Source: Portunus trituberculatus (taxonomy: Eukaryota; Arthropoda; Malacostraca; Decapoda; Portunidae). From it: a stretch of DNA of 64,000 bases. Below, in pieces: positions 1 through 41,751 of this stretch. The notes under the pieces are model-generated. The model was not told where the DNA came from, did no database searches, and worked only from the letters and a program-made list of their open reading frames with translations. How positions within the stretch are numbered: the stretch's first letter is position 1; the number at the start of each line of letters is the position of its first letter. The stretch covers positions 14,329,956-14,393,955 of the forward strand of contig NC_059278.1 in NCBI RefSeq assembly GCF_017591435.1. The letters are read 5' to 3'. Both the position numbers and the translations under genes were made by a program.

Positions 1-510
1 TTATCCAATCAACAATTTTTCCACTTCTTCCACTGATGCAGGTCGCTTAAATTGCCTTTTCACACCAATCACCACATCAGCTCTTTTGATGAGCTCTGTC
101 TTCTTCAGTATTGTGGCTACTGTAGATTTAGCCATACAGTATTCCTTTCTAGTATTTATCAATAATCTTTTTCCTTTTGATGGTTGTCACTACATTCTTT
201 CTTGTCTTTCTTGTAGGCTTATTCTCACCACCAACAAGCCTCTTTGGTGCCACTGTAAGCCTCTAAAAAAAAAAAAAAGTGGAGAGAAAGCTCAGGACAA
301 TGTTATTCTTATGACAGCAAAGGATAAACTGGTTGCAGTGGCCCGGTGGGGCGCTTGGGGCGGCAGGAAGGGAGAGACCCTTTGTTTACAGCCATGTGGA
401 TGGACGTTCGACTAATAGGTATTTTTTTTAGTATTAATTCAAACTTTTATGTTCGACTATTGAAAAATTTGGCTATTTAGATGTTTGAGTATTGAGTCTC
501 CACTGTATAT
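1..510 (-). mobile_element. Tigger/pogo-type DNA transposon, 5' part, broken
   Basis: Read on the minus strand, the element starts near 510 with CAGTGGAGACTCAATACTC, a Tigger-like terminal repeat. It continues into a CENP-B-like helix-turn-helix coding remnant: residues VAPKRLVGGENKPTRK near 260-205, then MAKSTVATILKKTELIKRAD near 145-80 and VEEVEKLL before a stop. The two coding blocks are separated by a stop and out of register, so the copy is dead. It lies beyond the last visible TMEM214 exon, presumably in the following intron, and runs off the left edge. The family call rests on the recognised motif pattern. Confidence 0.6.
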
Positions 511-628
511 AAATATAGAAGTTTTCCTACAGTTGCATGCTGTCCTTGTTAGTGCCCTTGAGGAGGCCAACAATGGTACAAAAACCAGATAAGTGTTTAT
601 GATACGATAATTTAAAGGATATCCTTAC

Positions 629-28341
<27,713 letters not shown>

Positions 28342-28552
28342 GTTTCCCTGTTGGCTCTACTGCTGCCGGCTGGGACTACGATACTAAATTATACAAAATA
28401 TCAAGATACTTAATCATATTCAAGTCCCATTGATATATTTACTGTATAAGAAAATATAGGAAAGTAAACCATATCACTAATGACAACATAAGACCCTTTG
28501 TTGGTATCTGTACTGTACGGGTGTATTTGTATTTGTATTTGTATAGCTTTCC

Positions 28553-28698
<146 letters not shown>

Positions 28699-28898
28699 CT
28701 CTAGCCTATGGTCAGGGGAGACCAGCAAGTTCCTTCCTACCTCCTTTGCTGCAATTTTTCATATATGCAAAAATGAATTTACGAATCAATTAGGTAAGAA
28801 ACACCCTACTTATCCACACATCTTCCCCAAACACATTTATCTATCTATTTTAATTTTTCTCAATAATAGGCCACAAAATATAAATTTTGAGCTAATAT

Positions 28899-29577
28899 TA
28901 GGGATGCATTTACAACGAGAGTCGCGTCGAGTGAGTCAATCGCGAGTCGCGACGCGCGTCAAGTGACTCAACTAAAAAGTCTTTTCATGCATTTAATTTT
29001 ACGTATCTCCATTTACAACGACTTCGTTAACCTGAGGTAGGTCACTACACACCAAGGATTCCTTGTATATTCCTTGCTACACTCTCACACAATACGCAAT
29101 GACCCATTTGATTTCAGGAAGAATGGACGCTTATTCTCTTGCTGAAGTATGTGTTTTGCTCTGGCGTTCGTCGTCACATAGAAATAAAATTCGAATCTGA
29201 ATTCGTGATCTGATGATCTGAACACCAGATTTCGGTAGCTTCAATCATTCATTCGCAGACCTGGTAAACTATCCAGAAAATTCCACATTTTGGGGGGGAG
29301 AATAACAAATGAATATTTCTAGAAACTGGTGGAGTTGGCTGGACCTTCAAGCCAACTCCACCACTGGCTATAAGCGTGCATAGTTGAAGACACCACAGCA
29401 GACTCGCCATGACGTATGTCAAAAATAGGCCCAGCCCTATATGTGACGGCGCGATGCAACAGGACGTGACGTGCCTCGAAGCATTTTTTTATTTTTTTTT
29501 TAAGGACTTTGGGGTGGTGATTCATAATTCATGAGTTATCTTGTCTTGACGCGACTCGCTTGATGTAGACCCATCTC
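28899..29577. mobile_element. Inverted-repeat DNA element with GAGTCGCGTC arms
   Basis: The left arm (GGGATGCATTTACAACGAG, then AGTCGCGTCGAGTGAG) is mirrored by the right arm (complement GAGATGGGTCTACATCAAGC, then GAGTCGCGTCAAG). A second TTTACAACGA copy is at 29011. No coding potential; probably an old MITE. Confidence 0.6.
29327..29363. repeat. Perfect 14-bp inverted repeat (hairpin)
   Basis: TGGTGGAGTTGGCT, a 9-nt spacer GGACCTTCA, then AGCCAACTCCACCA. It sits inside the 28899-29577 element. Confidence 0.9.
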
Positions 29578-30228
29578 TCAGTAACAGCGCCAATGGGCTT
29601 GAGCCCCCAATAATGAATTATAAGCCCCCTTCAACCCCTCTCCCCATATTGCTGACCTTGCTGTAATATCAATTAATCCTTGGAGGGTCAAACAGCTGAA
29701 CACTAATGCTATTATAGACAGTACACACATTTGCTGCCAATTGCTGGAGCACGCGCAAAGTTTTAAAGAAACATATCTATTGCAAGTTCAAGGGCTGTGT
29801 GTCGTGCTCTAACATCTACCTTTCTTCCGCAGATTTTATTAACTTCATATAGACTAGAATCATTCTTTTCTGCCATGTTAACTACGTGCTTACACATGTC
29901 TATATATTTTATTTCTTTTGATAGAGTGGCCTTCATCTTCATAGTACTAAATTTTGAATATACATTATTACAGATTTTCTTGATTTTATGTATTTCCTAT
30001 TCCTTGAGCAGAATTTTTGTCGGGAAATTTTTTTTTTATACACTAACACTATTTTTCTAAGAGTACAGCTGTCTGAAATGTACGTACCTTAGTATTATAC
30101 ATAATAATTTACAATCAATACTTCACTTCGATGATGTTTTGTTAAAACTCTCCACATTTTTGTTCAGCTTCCCCAATGAAAATTTCCTGGTGTTGCCACT
30201 GTAATTTCTACAGGAAAATGTTGAATTA
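29578..30228. other. Intergenic, nothing recognised
   Basis: AT-rich sequence with no supported gene or bounded repeat. Confidence 0.5.
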
Positions 30229-31339
30229 TACAATGGTGTACGTTGAGATACGAGCTGCCTATAAAGTACAAGTTTTTTGAGATATGAGCTGCAATTTGGT
30301 CTATTTTTTTTTATTTTGAGATACGAGTCATGTTTGGGGATGTTGCTGTTAGCAGGGTCTCTAATAGGCCCGGTTCACACCAACGTCTTAACGTCTTCCG
30401 TCTCCATGGTTTTTGTCCGTTTTCCCGTGTTTATGACGTCACAGGAGAAGCGGCGGATGGGATGGCCTCCGTTAGTCCGCTTGTAAACACAGCATCAAGG
30501 ACAACATGGCGTGCTCAGCGATGCGAAAGGAAGAGGAAGATGTTTTAGCCATTTGGGTACTCATTAGGGTTGCCACCTCCACCTCCTAAAAATACGGAAC
30601 GCATTAGCTGAGGTTGGAACAGTGATGGCGGGTAGAAAGTCAATTATATTGACAAGGCTTGAAGATAAGCTCTTCCATAAGTACCCTGTATTAGGAGGAA
30701 TTCAAGGATATCTTGACTAAGTGTGAGGATATATTGCAAAATACGTTCATCAATCAAGTTATCAGTAATACATTTTTTTAAAACTACATGTGTCTGTATA
30801 AATTCTAAAGAATGAGACACTGAAAAATATATTTCCCTTAATTGAAGAAAAAAGAAAAAGAAAACTCATTTGGAGAAAACAGTAGCTACCTGGAATATGA
30901 ATGGATCATAAATATAGCCATTACTTATACATTTTCCAAGTATACAGATCCTGCAGACGTAGCCATGTTCAGTACCCAGGTACATAACAGGGATGAGACA
31001 TAGGCATGGCACAGCACAGCAGCAATGTTCTCCGCCCCTCTCATTTCTAGACTGACAGCCGTTGGTGATGGACTGTGGAGGCGGAGCGAGATATTACGTG
31101 TACTGTTCACGTAACGCACGGGCGGCACGACAAACCCGTAAAAAACTCATATATTTTTGTAAATTGGTTATGTATTTGTTTCAATATTTGGTCACGATAA
31201 CTTATTAATTTATTTCATTTGCTTAACTATTCATACAGGCAAATACGGAAGAAATGGCGTTCCGTATTGGTTCGATACGGAACGTAGCATTTCACGCTTC
31301 AATACGGAACGGTTCCGTATTTTAAGGGACAGGTGGCAA

Positions 31340-32509
31340 TGTAATGGTTGAAAAATCCACCGCTGCACACCAGTATAATGCTCCCACCACAAGTGTAGTG
31401 TTTATGATAAATTTAAGTTCATGCACAAAAGAATTATTATTATTTGATTTCTATTAGGATTGGAAGAAGACTATGGTTGTTAATGAGAAAAAAAAAAAAA
31501 AAAAAAAAAATATTGACTGATGACTGATGGTGGGGGAGAGTAATGATAGGCTGCCACCAGGTTCTGATAGTTCTCTCACGGGGATGAGAGGAACCACAGG
31601 TCCAAAAAAAAAAAAAAAAGATTAAATAAGTAAATAAATAAATGAAAAAATTTTGAAGACAAAAAAAAAAATATATATTGAGGTAACACTCTATTCGGAG
31701 GAGACTAGGGTAAGTATAACACTTCTATCGGTCGTCCGTCCGTCAGAACAAAACACCGATCCAGGAGTACAGTTCCGAGAAAATGCCATACAGGAAAAAA
31801 AAAAAAAAACAGAAACTCAAATGAGAAAAAAATACTTCTATTCACCAAAAAAAAAAAAAAAAAAAATTATGAGATAGAGGACTCGAGAGGACACTCTACT
31901 CAAGAAAAAGACATGAGAAATGACACTCGTTTCTCCCTGAATGGGGGGGGATGTTATGTTAGTGTATGTGTGTTCATGTGATGCTATGAGGCTGAGAGAC
32001 AGAGACTGGCTTATCTGTGAAAGACGAGAGATGGACGGCGACTGATGTCGCATGGGGGAAACTGGGACGCCAAGACGAGGGAAAGTGTTTGAATGGTCTC
32101 TTTATGATATTAAGTTGAAAAGTGGGGAATAATTTACTTAATGTTATGATACTAATGATGTCAAAAGAATTACCGATAAAGAAGCTAATAATAAGACTTG
32201 AATTTTGGGAACCAGGGATGCTTAAAATTTGATAGAAAGTTTAACATAACACTTAGGATTTCACCATTCTGGGGAACAGCATCCGAACATAGAAATTTAG
32301 ATTTGGGGGAGCTGCGGCGATCAGCCAATAGGAAACGTTTTTCCTCCGCCAATCCCATGATCCACAACCACCTGCTGTGCAGAGTATGTCTGTATGTCTG
32401 TATATTAGTGTAGTGGGGGTGTCATATGTACTTGTATTATAAGGGGAGGAATCCATGTTATACATACAATTTACATATTAATACTACGGGGAATAATCAT
32501 GGCATTACA
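31340..32509 (-). repeat. LTR (downstream copy)
   Basis: 1170 bp, starting TGTAATG and ending CATTACA, matched along its length by 34606-35815. Contains several A runs and a GGTCGTCCGTCCGTC motif. Confidence 0.88.
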
Positions 32510-33323
32510 CGCATCCCTCCTCTGGAGAAAAATTTTAAGCATCACTGTGAACCAAAGTTCCAACACAATACTATCTTCACTTCATTAAAATGAGGAGTCT
32601 CCGGTGTGCTGAACGGGAGCTGACATGTTGGGCTGGTCGTGCAAACACTATATTCTGATTCTTGAGATGGCACCTGTCGGTCCACCAGTTGGCCCGCGTA
32701 CCTCAGGAGGTCGCAGTTTTCCTGAATTCCTGAAGACGAAGAAATGCTGGTGAGGACTCCCCAACCGGTCTCAGTCCTTGGGCGCTGACGTGGTCCCCAC
32801 AACCAGGCTAAACCTGTATTCTCACAGGTTAGATCACTCCAAGGAAACACTTCCCGTCATTGCTACCTCTCACTCTCACATTCACACTCTCTTCCACACT
32901 ACCTTTCGCATCCCAATGTTATCCCCTGGGCAGATAGTGAGTGCTAACCAGGTCCTGGAATAACTGCCACACCAACAAGTGTACCGATTGTAGAGGTGAG
33001 GAAGGCGTTATTCTCCCTTCCTTCGAGTTAAAGAGCCTCTGAATTCCAGACATCGAAAGAACTTAGAGTCTTACTCACTGCACTCGAGAGAAATATGACC
33101 AGAGACACTGACTGAAGCGTCGTTACTCCCAGCACTCAGCCAGCCCCGGCTCGCCCACCAGAAAGACTCAACACTTGCACACCATATTTCATATCAATAT
33201 AGGGACACCTAATCACCGTCATTCTTTCCTCTGGAGGTGACGAGTAACCAAGTCTGTCAACACTCTTCGATGAGTCAGTGTGGAGGCCGGCGGACTCTGT
33301 GTGGTAATTGTTCATCCACCGGA

Positions 33324-34120
33324 TCAGGATTGAACTGTCTCTAACGGTTCCAGCAACCACCCTTCACTCCCATAATACGGTTTCACTTGGCCCGCTGCCC
33401 TCTGTGTTCGCTTACCCGTGAATACATTTTCCACTACATAGATACTATGTTCTGATTTGATGTCACATACCCGGTATGGGCCGTCCCACTTCAAGTTCAG
33501 TTTGCGGCACATACCTGATAAGGTGGTTTCTTTCTTAACCCACACCAAGGTACCGATCTCCACACTTTGATTTTTCCACTTTTTGTTTGCATTGTCTCGG
33601 TACTTACGGGTCATTTTCTGGTGGGTCTCACGTATGAGGGCATGGGCAGCCGCCATTTCATCCTATTCTCCATCAATCGCGGGTAGTGCTGATCCAACCA
33701 GGCGGGGTGGATACCTTGAGAAGAAACCAAAGAACGGTTGTTGTCCAGTAGAGGTGTGAACCGCCTGGTTCATGATGCTCTAACAGGGTTGGAGAAGTGT
33801 GGGCCAGCGAAGCGAGTAACCCTGACACAAGGCTGAGAGAACCGACTTCAGCGTCCTGTGCATCCTCTCTGTCACTCCATTGCCTTGCGGATGATAGGGA
33901 GTACTACAGTAGAGTGTGATCTGGTACTGCTGGCAGAACTTCTGGAACTCTTGGCTCGTGAACTCTCCTCCATTGTCCAACACGATGCCAGTCGGGGCTC
34001 CGTAGTCCGCCAGGTACTGTCTCAGAGCATCAACAACATGTGTAGCGTGTTTTGTTCTTAGGGGGAAAAATCTAACGAATCTACTGTAGTGATCAATGAC
34101 TGTAAGAACAAGTGTTGAAA
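33324..34120 (-). pseudogene. Retrotransposon integrase, partial
   Basis: Minus strand. The core keeps VIDHYSRFVRFFPLRTKHAT, VLDNGGEFTSQEFQKFC and YHPQGNGVTERMHRTLKSVL, that is the second Asp and the Glu region of the DD(35)E core, with a stop near 33780. The C-terminal part (33656-33324) keeps VWVKK, LKWDGPYRVCDI and an Arg/Lys-rich end. The N-terminal zinc finger and the first Asp are missing at the deletion junction near 34120. Confidence 0.85.
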
Positions 34121-34143
34121 TGGATTACTTTATATTTCTTTGC

Positions 34144-34560
34144 TCATTTGATTCTCTTGTTCACTGAATTTTGCACTTTTTTGTACTCATCGGTGGAGAT
34201 AGGACCGCGACGAGAGTAAATTCTAGGTTCAATGAGGCAAATATGCACTACAGTTCCACAGTTCCTTTCAATCTCCCGAGCAATGTTCAAGATTTTTTCA
34301 GCAAGGTGGCCGGGATCTATTCCACTGGCAATATCATTGCTACCTAACCACAATATGCACAGGTCATGCTCCCAACTTAATACTTGGTTTAGTTGGTGGT
34401 CAGAATCGAAAGAGTGAGCGTGACCTCCTGGGGCTCTAAAGATTTGTGAATTTACATTTTCAACATTCAAAGATCTTGGTATTTGGCTATGTCCCACCCG
34501 TGAAATTTTTAACATGTTCTCTCAACTGTGAGTCTCCCCAGATGTGTGTCCTAACGGGCT
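34144..34560 (-). pseudogene. SGNH/GDSL-type esterase-like frame in LTR retrotransposon
   Basis: Minus strand. HIWGDSQLREHVKNF (about 34545-34500) resembles SGNH block I with the nucleophile Ser in GDS. After a frameshift the next frame reads GHSQIPRSLNV, then HDLCILWLGSNDIASGI, matching block III (G-x-N-D), and VVHICLIEPR. Block V (D-x-x-H) is lost at the deletion junction. It occupies the gag position directly after the upstream LTR. It may be a captured host domain, or a module like the esterase ORF1 of some CR1 LINEs. Confidence 0.65.
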
Positions 34561-34605
34561 TTAGACCGACTTTGAAGTGTAATTATCCCACTGCTCGATC
34601 ACCAG

Positions 34606-35083
34606 TGTAATGTTTCACCAATTCCGCCGCTGCACACCAGTGTAATGCTCCCACCACAAGTGTAGTGTTTATGATAAATTTAAGCTCATGCACAAAAGAA
34701 TTATTATTATTTGACTTACTTTCAAAGGAAGGTTGATTCCTATTAGGATTGGAATAAGACTATGGTTGTTAATGAGAAAAAAAAAAAAAAAAAAAAAAAG
34801 ATTTTATTGATTGATGACTGATGGTGGGGGAAAGTAATGATAGGCTGCCACCAGGTCCTAATAGTTCTCTCATGGGGATGAGAGGAACCACAGGTCCAAA
34901 AAAAAAAGATTAAATAAGTAAATAAATAAATGAACAAATTTTGAAAACACAGAAAAAAATATATATATTGAGGTAATGCTCTATTTGGAGGAGACTAGGG
35001 TAAGTATAACACTTCTATCGGTCGTCCGTCCGTCAGAACAAAACACCGATTCGGGAGTACAGTTCCGTGAAAATGCCACACAG

Positions 35084-35120
<37 letters not shown>

Positions 35121-35815
35121 CAAATGAGAAAAAAAAAAAAAACTTCTATTCACCAAAAAAAAAAAAAATGATGAGATAGAGGACTCGAGAGGACACTCTA
35201 CTCAAGAAAAAGACATGAGAAATGACACTCGTTTCTCCCTAAATGGGGGGGAGATGTTATGTTAGTGTATGTGTGTTCATGTGATGCTATGAGGCTGAGA
35301 GACAGAGACTGGCTTATCTGTGAAAGACGAGAGATGGACGGCGACTGACGTCGCGTGGGGGAAACTGGGACGCCAAGACGAGGGAAAGTGTTTGAATGGT
35401 CTCTTTATGATATTAAGTTGAAAAGTGGGGAATAATTTACTTAATGTTATGATACTAATGATGTCAAAAGAATTACCGATAAAGAAGCTTATTATAAGAC
35501 TTGAATTTTGGGAACCAGGAATGCTTAAAATTTGATAGAAAGTTTAACATAACACTTAGGATTTCACCATTCTGGGGAACAGCGTCCGAACATAGAAATT
35601 TAGATTTGGGGGAGCTGCGGCGATCAGCCAATAAACGTTTTTTCTCCACCAATCCCGTGATCCACAATCACTTGCTGTGCGGAGTATGTCTGTATGTCTG
35701 CCAGTATCTATTAGTGTAGTGGGGGTGTCATATGTACTTGTATTATAAGGGGGGGAATCCATGTTATATATATAATTTACATATTAATACTAAGGGGAAT
35801 AATCATAGCATTACA
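34606..35815 (-). repeat. LTR (upstream copy)
   Basis: 1210 bp, TGTAATG to ATTACA; near-identical to the LTR at 31340. It carries a short segment (TTACTTTCAAAGGAAGGTTG) that the other copy lacks. Confidence 0.88.
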
Positions 35816-36460
35816 GCAACCTTAGTACTCATGGGCTGCACAAGAAGAGGAAAATCGGGACAGAAGGAGGAGAAGGTTGTGGTCACGACGTCTTCTCCTA
35901 GAGAGGCCTTTGTGTGGAGAAAAGGCAGTATTGATGGCTTTTGAAAAGAGGGCTGACCCATGTTCATGCTGTGCAGCCTATAGAATGATGCCAGACTCCT
36001 TCGATGACCTTGTGGGATTTCTTGAGTCTCACCTCGAGAAAGAACACACTAACTGCAGGGAGCCTATCGGTGTAGCAGAGCGCATTGGCATCACACTGAG
36101 ACAGTGTTGCCTCTCCTCCATTCACAGGCGTTTTCTCCGCATAATTTTATGTTGTCCTTTACAAATTCGCACACATATACATGTACAACATATCATATAT
36201 CAATTACAATATTTCTGATTATCATTAATATGTGTTTCACCCAAATTATTATAGCACTTTAATTCTTAGAAAACAGCGGATCCAACACCGCACAAGGAGA
36301 GATGGATTCAAGTTAACTCATCCGCTAAACGGATTCCGCTGGAACGGAAGCGGAAAGAAGTGACCATTCCCCGGTTCATAGGTAAGCGGAAGCGTATGAC
36401 GTCACACTTGCCACGGACGACGGAAGACGGAAGACGTTAAACCTTGGTGTGAACTGGGCC

Positions 36461-38826
<2,366 letters not shown>

Positions 38827-39715
38827 CTATGCTCTTCTTTGTTGTTCAGCACATATGGTGAAATGTGCAGGATGGAGGTGAATGGCTGGGTGGGAGGGTG
38901 AGTGACTGGGAACATTATGCATCACTTGCATACTGTGATCAGTGATGTCATGCACAGCTGACATCTCATTGTCGGAAAGCTCATGAGATACCACATCCTC
39001 AGTCACAGTCTGCAGGGCTGACAGATCAACATCAAAGTCACTGTTTGTCTCCTGGGCCGGTGTCTGCAGGAGATGTCGTGCACGAATCACTTTCTCTCTG
39101 TTTCCTTTTCTCTTCTTGGGATAAATGATGGTGGTGGACTCTTCCTTAGCATCACCACCTTCCCCTCCACTCTCCTGCTTTCTGAGTGTTCTTGACACTG
39201 CCATAGCTATCCCTGAACACTGGCCAAAAGTTTCTAGAGCATTCAATAATTCATCTTTTTTTGCATTTTGATAGCTTTGTACAAACTTGTTGATGGGTTT
39301 TAGAAAGTTATCAGGATTGCACTCCACCTTTGCCACTAAGTCATCAAACACAGCCTTGAGACTCTCCTGGCAATGTCTGACAGCCTGATTACATATCTCA
39401 CTCTCAGGCTCAAAGTCTTCTATGAGTTGCAACTGATTAGTGTAACTTTCCATATCTAATGCCTGGATTGACTGAGGCACTGACAAAGTATTATCATTGT
39501 TTCTAAAGTTTTCTTCACTGTTCATTATATTCTGTTGTTTCTTTGAGCTTGGTGTACATATGGCAATTATCACATTTTCATCTTCTGTTTTTTCTATACT
39601 GGCACAGTGAGAGGCATACTTCTCACAAAAAGGCTTGAGGTGGTTCTGAAGGTCCAGCAACATTTTCTTCCCTGGAGGCTTGGGAGGCTTTGGGTAGAAA
39701 AGCTTGTAGTACAAC
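38827..39715 (-). CDS. FAR1/SWIM-like gene, terminal exon
   Basis: Acceptor CTGTTTAAG; completes the split Arg codon, then LYYKLFYPKPPKPPGKKM. 295 codons to a stop. Contains an acidic helical part (QLQLIEDFEPESEICNQA, FDDLVAKVECNP), the basic KKRKGNREK patch and an acidic Ser-rich tail. Confidence 0.82.
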
Positions 39716-41751
39716 CTTAAACAGAAAATAATTAAAACTTTTATATCACAAATAAAAATAAACATGTATATTGCATACATACAACTGCAAAATCAAAGTG
39801 TCTCTCTACATAACTTCACTATGTGTATATGGGATGTTGAATAAGCTTTACAAAAATGTGCACAAAAGTACTGTATGTAAATATTACTCAATTATATAAT
39901 TACTAAAAGGCTTCATACTGACGACTGTCAAAATTAAATCAACACCCATATTTTACACTATGGCCTATAGGGCCTGTAGGTATACTTGAAGAGTATGTAT
40001 AGGAAGTGCTGTTCAGCTTCTGCCCATTAGTGGCACAGGCAATTTTATTTACTGTATAGTGGTACCCATATTAGGGCCCATATCACCACCCAAGTGCATC
40101 TTTGGTGTAACCACCTAGAACCTGGGTATCATGGTGACATGTAGGTAGACTAAACAAATGGCATAATTTCAAGGCGGTACATGGTGGGATTAAAACCTAT
40201 TCGTGGATGTCTGCCCAATCCCACAGTTACCACCTTAATCACTACACCATCATCTCCCTAATATATATGCCATTCAGTTTTCAAGATCTTCCATTCGAAC
40301 TTATTCTTCAATTTTCATGTATGCTATTTTCATTACAGTCTCACACAGATGCACAATACATTAATTCTACTCAGTGTTTATGAAGAAGCACAATATGGTT
40401 CCCTTACCGATAACAAAACTGTTTGTCAGGACACTTGGATCGATCTGAAGATACAAAGATATATTGGTCCCCATAGTCAGCCTGGAGATCGCGCTTGATG
40501 ACCTCCAGAGCTGTCAGTGGTGTGTGCCCGGCCTTGTACAGTGCTGTCAGCTTTTGCACGGTTTCATCTGATACATCCCTCTTTCTTAGAGATTCAGGGG
40601 AAAGCAAGTGATGGTTGTGCCGAAAGTCAAGATACACTCGGGTTGGAAATTCTTGCAGATACTGATCTGTTGACCTGCAAGTATACAAAATGGGAAATGA
40701 TATGTACTCTGTCAGTCAGGAAATCCTGATAATGACTGGTTTTCCAACATATAAAAACTGAAAAAAGACACAGGAGAATATTACGCTAATAATGATTGGA
40801 TTATCAGTTTATAAACATAATGAATCTTGTATCCATAAAAAAAGCTTGTGTGATAATATGAAGCATAATTGGCTATACAATAATATGATGATTTGTGAAC
40901 TTGACTCTAATACATAAGTATGTACTGTACTTATCCTATCAGTGCAAATCATTCTTTTTAACTCTTGTAGCTTGAATAAAAATATCCTATATTTATAAGA
41001 TATTTAGTCTGTGCATGATATACTAAGGGGTCACAATATTCCTTCTTACCACAGCACCTGTAACTCTTAACACAGAGCTGCATTCTTTTGTTAATGCAAA
41101 GCGTACAGTACAAAGTAATCCACTCACTGGGACACCTTTCCACTGGCCATGTGTGTGCGCTTCACCACCAGGAACATCTTGGCAGGGCACCAAGTGTTTT
41201 TTGATGATGCCTTCTTATTGGCTGATGGTGACCTGGAGTATGTTCTGTGCTGACACCTCATGTCAATCTGAAACAAAACTACCTGATAATGAAACTGGAA
41301 AAACCAATATGGTATATATATTCATATCAATGAACTGTTTTACAACTTCATTTATTTCACTAATCTCATGGTTTATTATATAGTTTCCTAAATACAGTAT
41401 ATCAAGAGAATATTAATGATATCCAAATTCACACAAAAGAAGTCTGTACCAAAGATACTCGTATTTCTGATAACTTGAACAAAAAAATTAATTTCTCACC
41501 CGATAAATGTTCTGTGTCTTTTTCCCCCCACATATCGGGTAAGTCTTATCGACTCTCCAAGTGACAGCTGATGCTCTCTCCAGATTTTTTATCCAGAGCT
41601 TTGCTTCAGCCTTGGTCTTGATCTTGAGGCGTATGGTTGCCTCAAACTTGGTGAAGGGCACCTCATACTTGTTGTGCAAGAGAAGACTTTCTTCCTTGCC
41701 AAACACGTTGAAGTTGCATATTCGATACTCATAAGCTTCTGGTAAAATTTG
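38827..41751 (-). CDS. FAR1/FLYWCH-like (ZSWIM-type) zinc-binding protein, 5' end missing
   Basis: Four exons (41751-41500, 41267-41128, 40674-40408, 39715-38827) join in matched phases to 515 codons ending in a stop. The first three form a domain seen in crustacean SWIM/MULE-related proteins: TWRVDKTYPICGGKKTQN, DMRCQHRTYS, NTWCPAKMFLVVKRTH, LDFRHNHHLLS, SDETVQKLTALYKAGHTPL, YGDQYIFVSSDRSKCPDKQF. Its Cys/His pattern (C, C-x-H, C, H-N-H) resembles the FAR1/WRKY-GCM1 zinc fold. The last exon lacks a MULE transposase core and a SWIM finger; it is polar, with a nuclear-localisation-like KKRKGNREK and a His/Pro-rich end (HSPSHPAIHLHPAHF). A nuclear DNA-binding role is inferred. No ATG exon was found upstream of 41751. 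Confidence 0.75.
39930..40258 (-). mobile_element. Degenerate tRNA-derived SINE
   Basis: On the minus strand, GGTGTAGTGATTAAGG near 40250 resembles an A box and AGGTTTTAATCCC near 40200 a decayed B box. A body with CACCATGATACCCAGGTTC follows toward 39940. It lies in the intron between the last two exons of the FAR1/SWIM-like gene. Confidence 0.55.
40408..40674 (-). CDS. FAR1/SWIM-like gene, H-N-H exon
   Basis: Acceptor ATACTTGCAG and donor ATCG|GTAAGG, 267 nt. Encodes YLQEFPTRVYLDFRHNHHLL, SLRKRDVSDETVQKLTALYK and ADYGDQYIFVSSDRSKCPD. Confidence 0.85.
41128..41267 (-). CDS. FAR1/SWIM-like gene, exon with C-x-H and C-P-A
   Basis: Acceptor TTGTTTCAG and donor CCCA|GTGAGT, phase 0 to 2. Encodes IDMRCQHRTYSRSPSANKK and NTWCPAKMFLVVKRTH, the middle of the zinc fold. 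Confidence 0.82.
41500..41751 (-). CDS. FAR1/SWIM-like gene, first visible exon
   Basis: 84 codons in phase 0, acceptor CCCAACAG and donor CGG|GTGAGA. Encodes QILPEAYEYRICNFNVFGKE and the conserved WRVDKTYPICGGKK. Because it opens after an acceptor in phase 0, at least one more upstream exon with the start codon must exist. Confidence 0.8.

Larger units (their letters stand above)
31340..35815 (-). mobile_element. Ty3-type LTR retrotransposon, internally deleted
   Basis: Two long direct repeats bound about 2.1 kb, and GCAA occurs on both outer sides (31336-31339, 35816-35819). The coding remnants are on the minus strand: an SGNH-type frame next to the upstream LTR, then an integrase. gag, protease, reverse transcriptase and RNase H were not found, so most of the internal region is deleted. 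A purine-rich tract (complement of 32511-32524) abuts the downstream LTR as a candidate polypurine tract. The LTRs are highly similar, differing mainly in A-run lengths, a 22-bp indel and scattered substitutions. Confidence 0.85.
30565..35824. mobile_element. hAT-like MITE, split by an LTR retrotransposon
   Basis: Left end TAGGGTTGCCACCTCC and right end complement TAAGGTTGCCACCTG form the inverted repeat. GTACTCAT is present perfectly on both sides (30557-30564 and 35825-35832). The MITE body is 30565-31339 plus 35820-35824; TACGGAAC motifs recur near both ends. Confidence 0.85.
30505..36218 (+). pseudogene. Harbinger transposase N-terminal part, split by insertion
   Basis: The first part starts at the ATG at 30505 (MACSAMRKEEEDVLAIWVL) and is cut at 30564. 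The second part resumes at 35825 and, after a frame change, encodes RRRRLWSRRLLLERPLCGE, the HARBI1-like MMPDSFDDLVGFLESHL, and then NCREPIGVAERIGITLRQ. These match the conserved FRM-x-x-x-x-F and R-x-x-I-x-x-x-E-R-L-x-x-T-L-R blocks that precede the catalytic DDE domain. The catalytic domain itself was not found, so the copy was defective apart from the insertion. Confidence 0.75.
30367..36460 (+). mobile_element. PIF/Harbinger transposon, interrupted
   Basis: Termini GGCCCGGTTCACACCAACG and the complement of GGCCCAGTTCACACCAAGG are Harbinger-like, and further homologous blocks (ACGTCTTCCGTC, ATGACGTCACA) recur in both arms. The flanking trinucleotides (ATA and TTA) resemble a degraded TWA target duplication. 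It carries a transposase remnant split by the insertion at 30565-35824. Confidence 0.78.
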
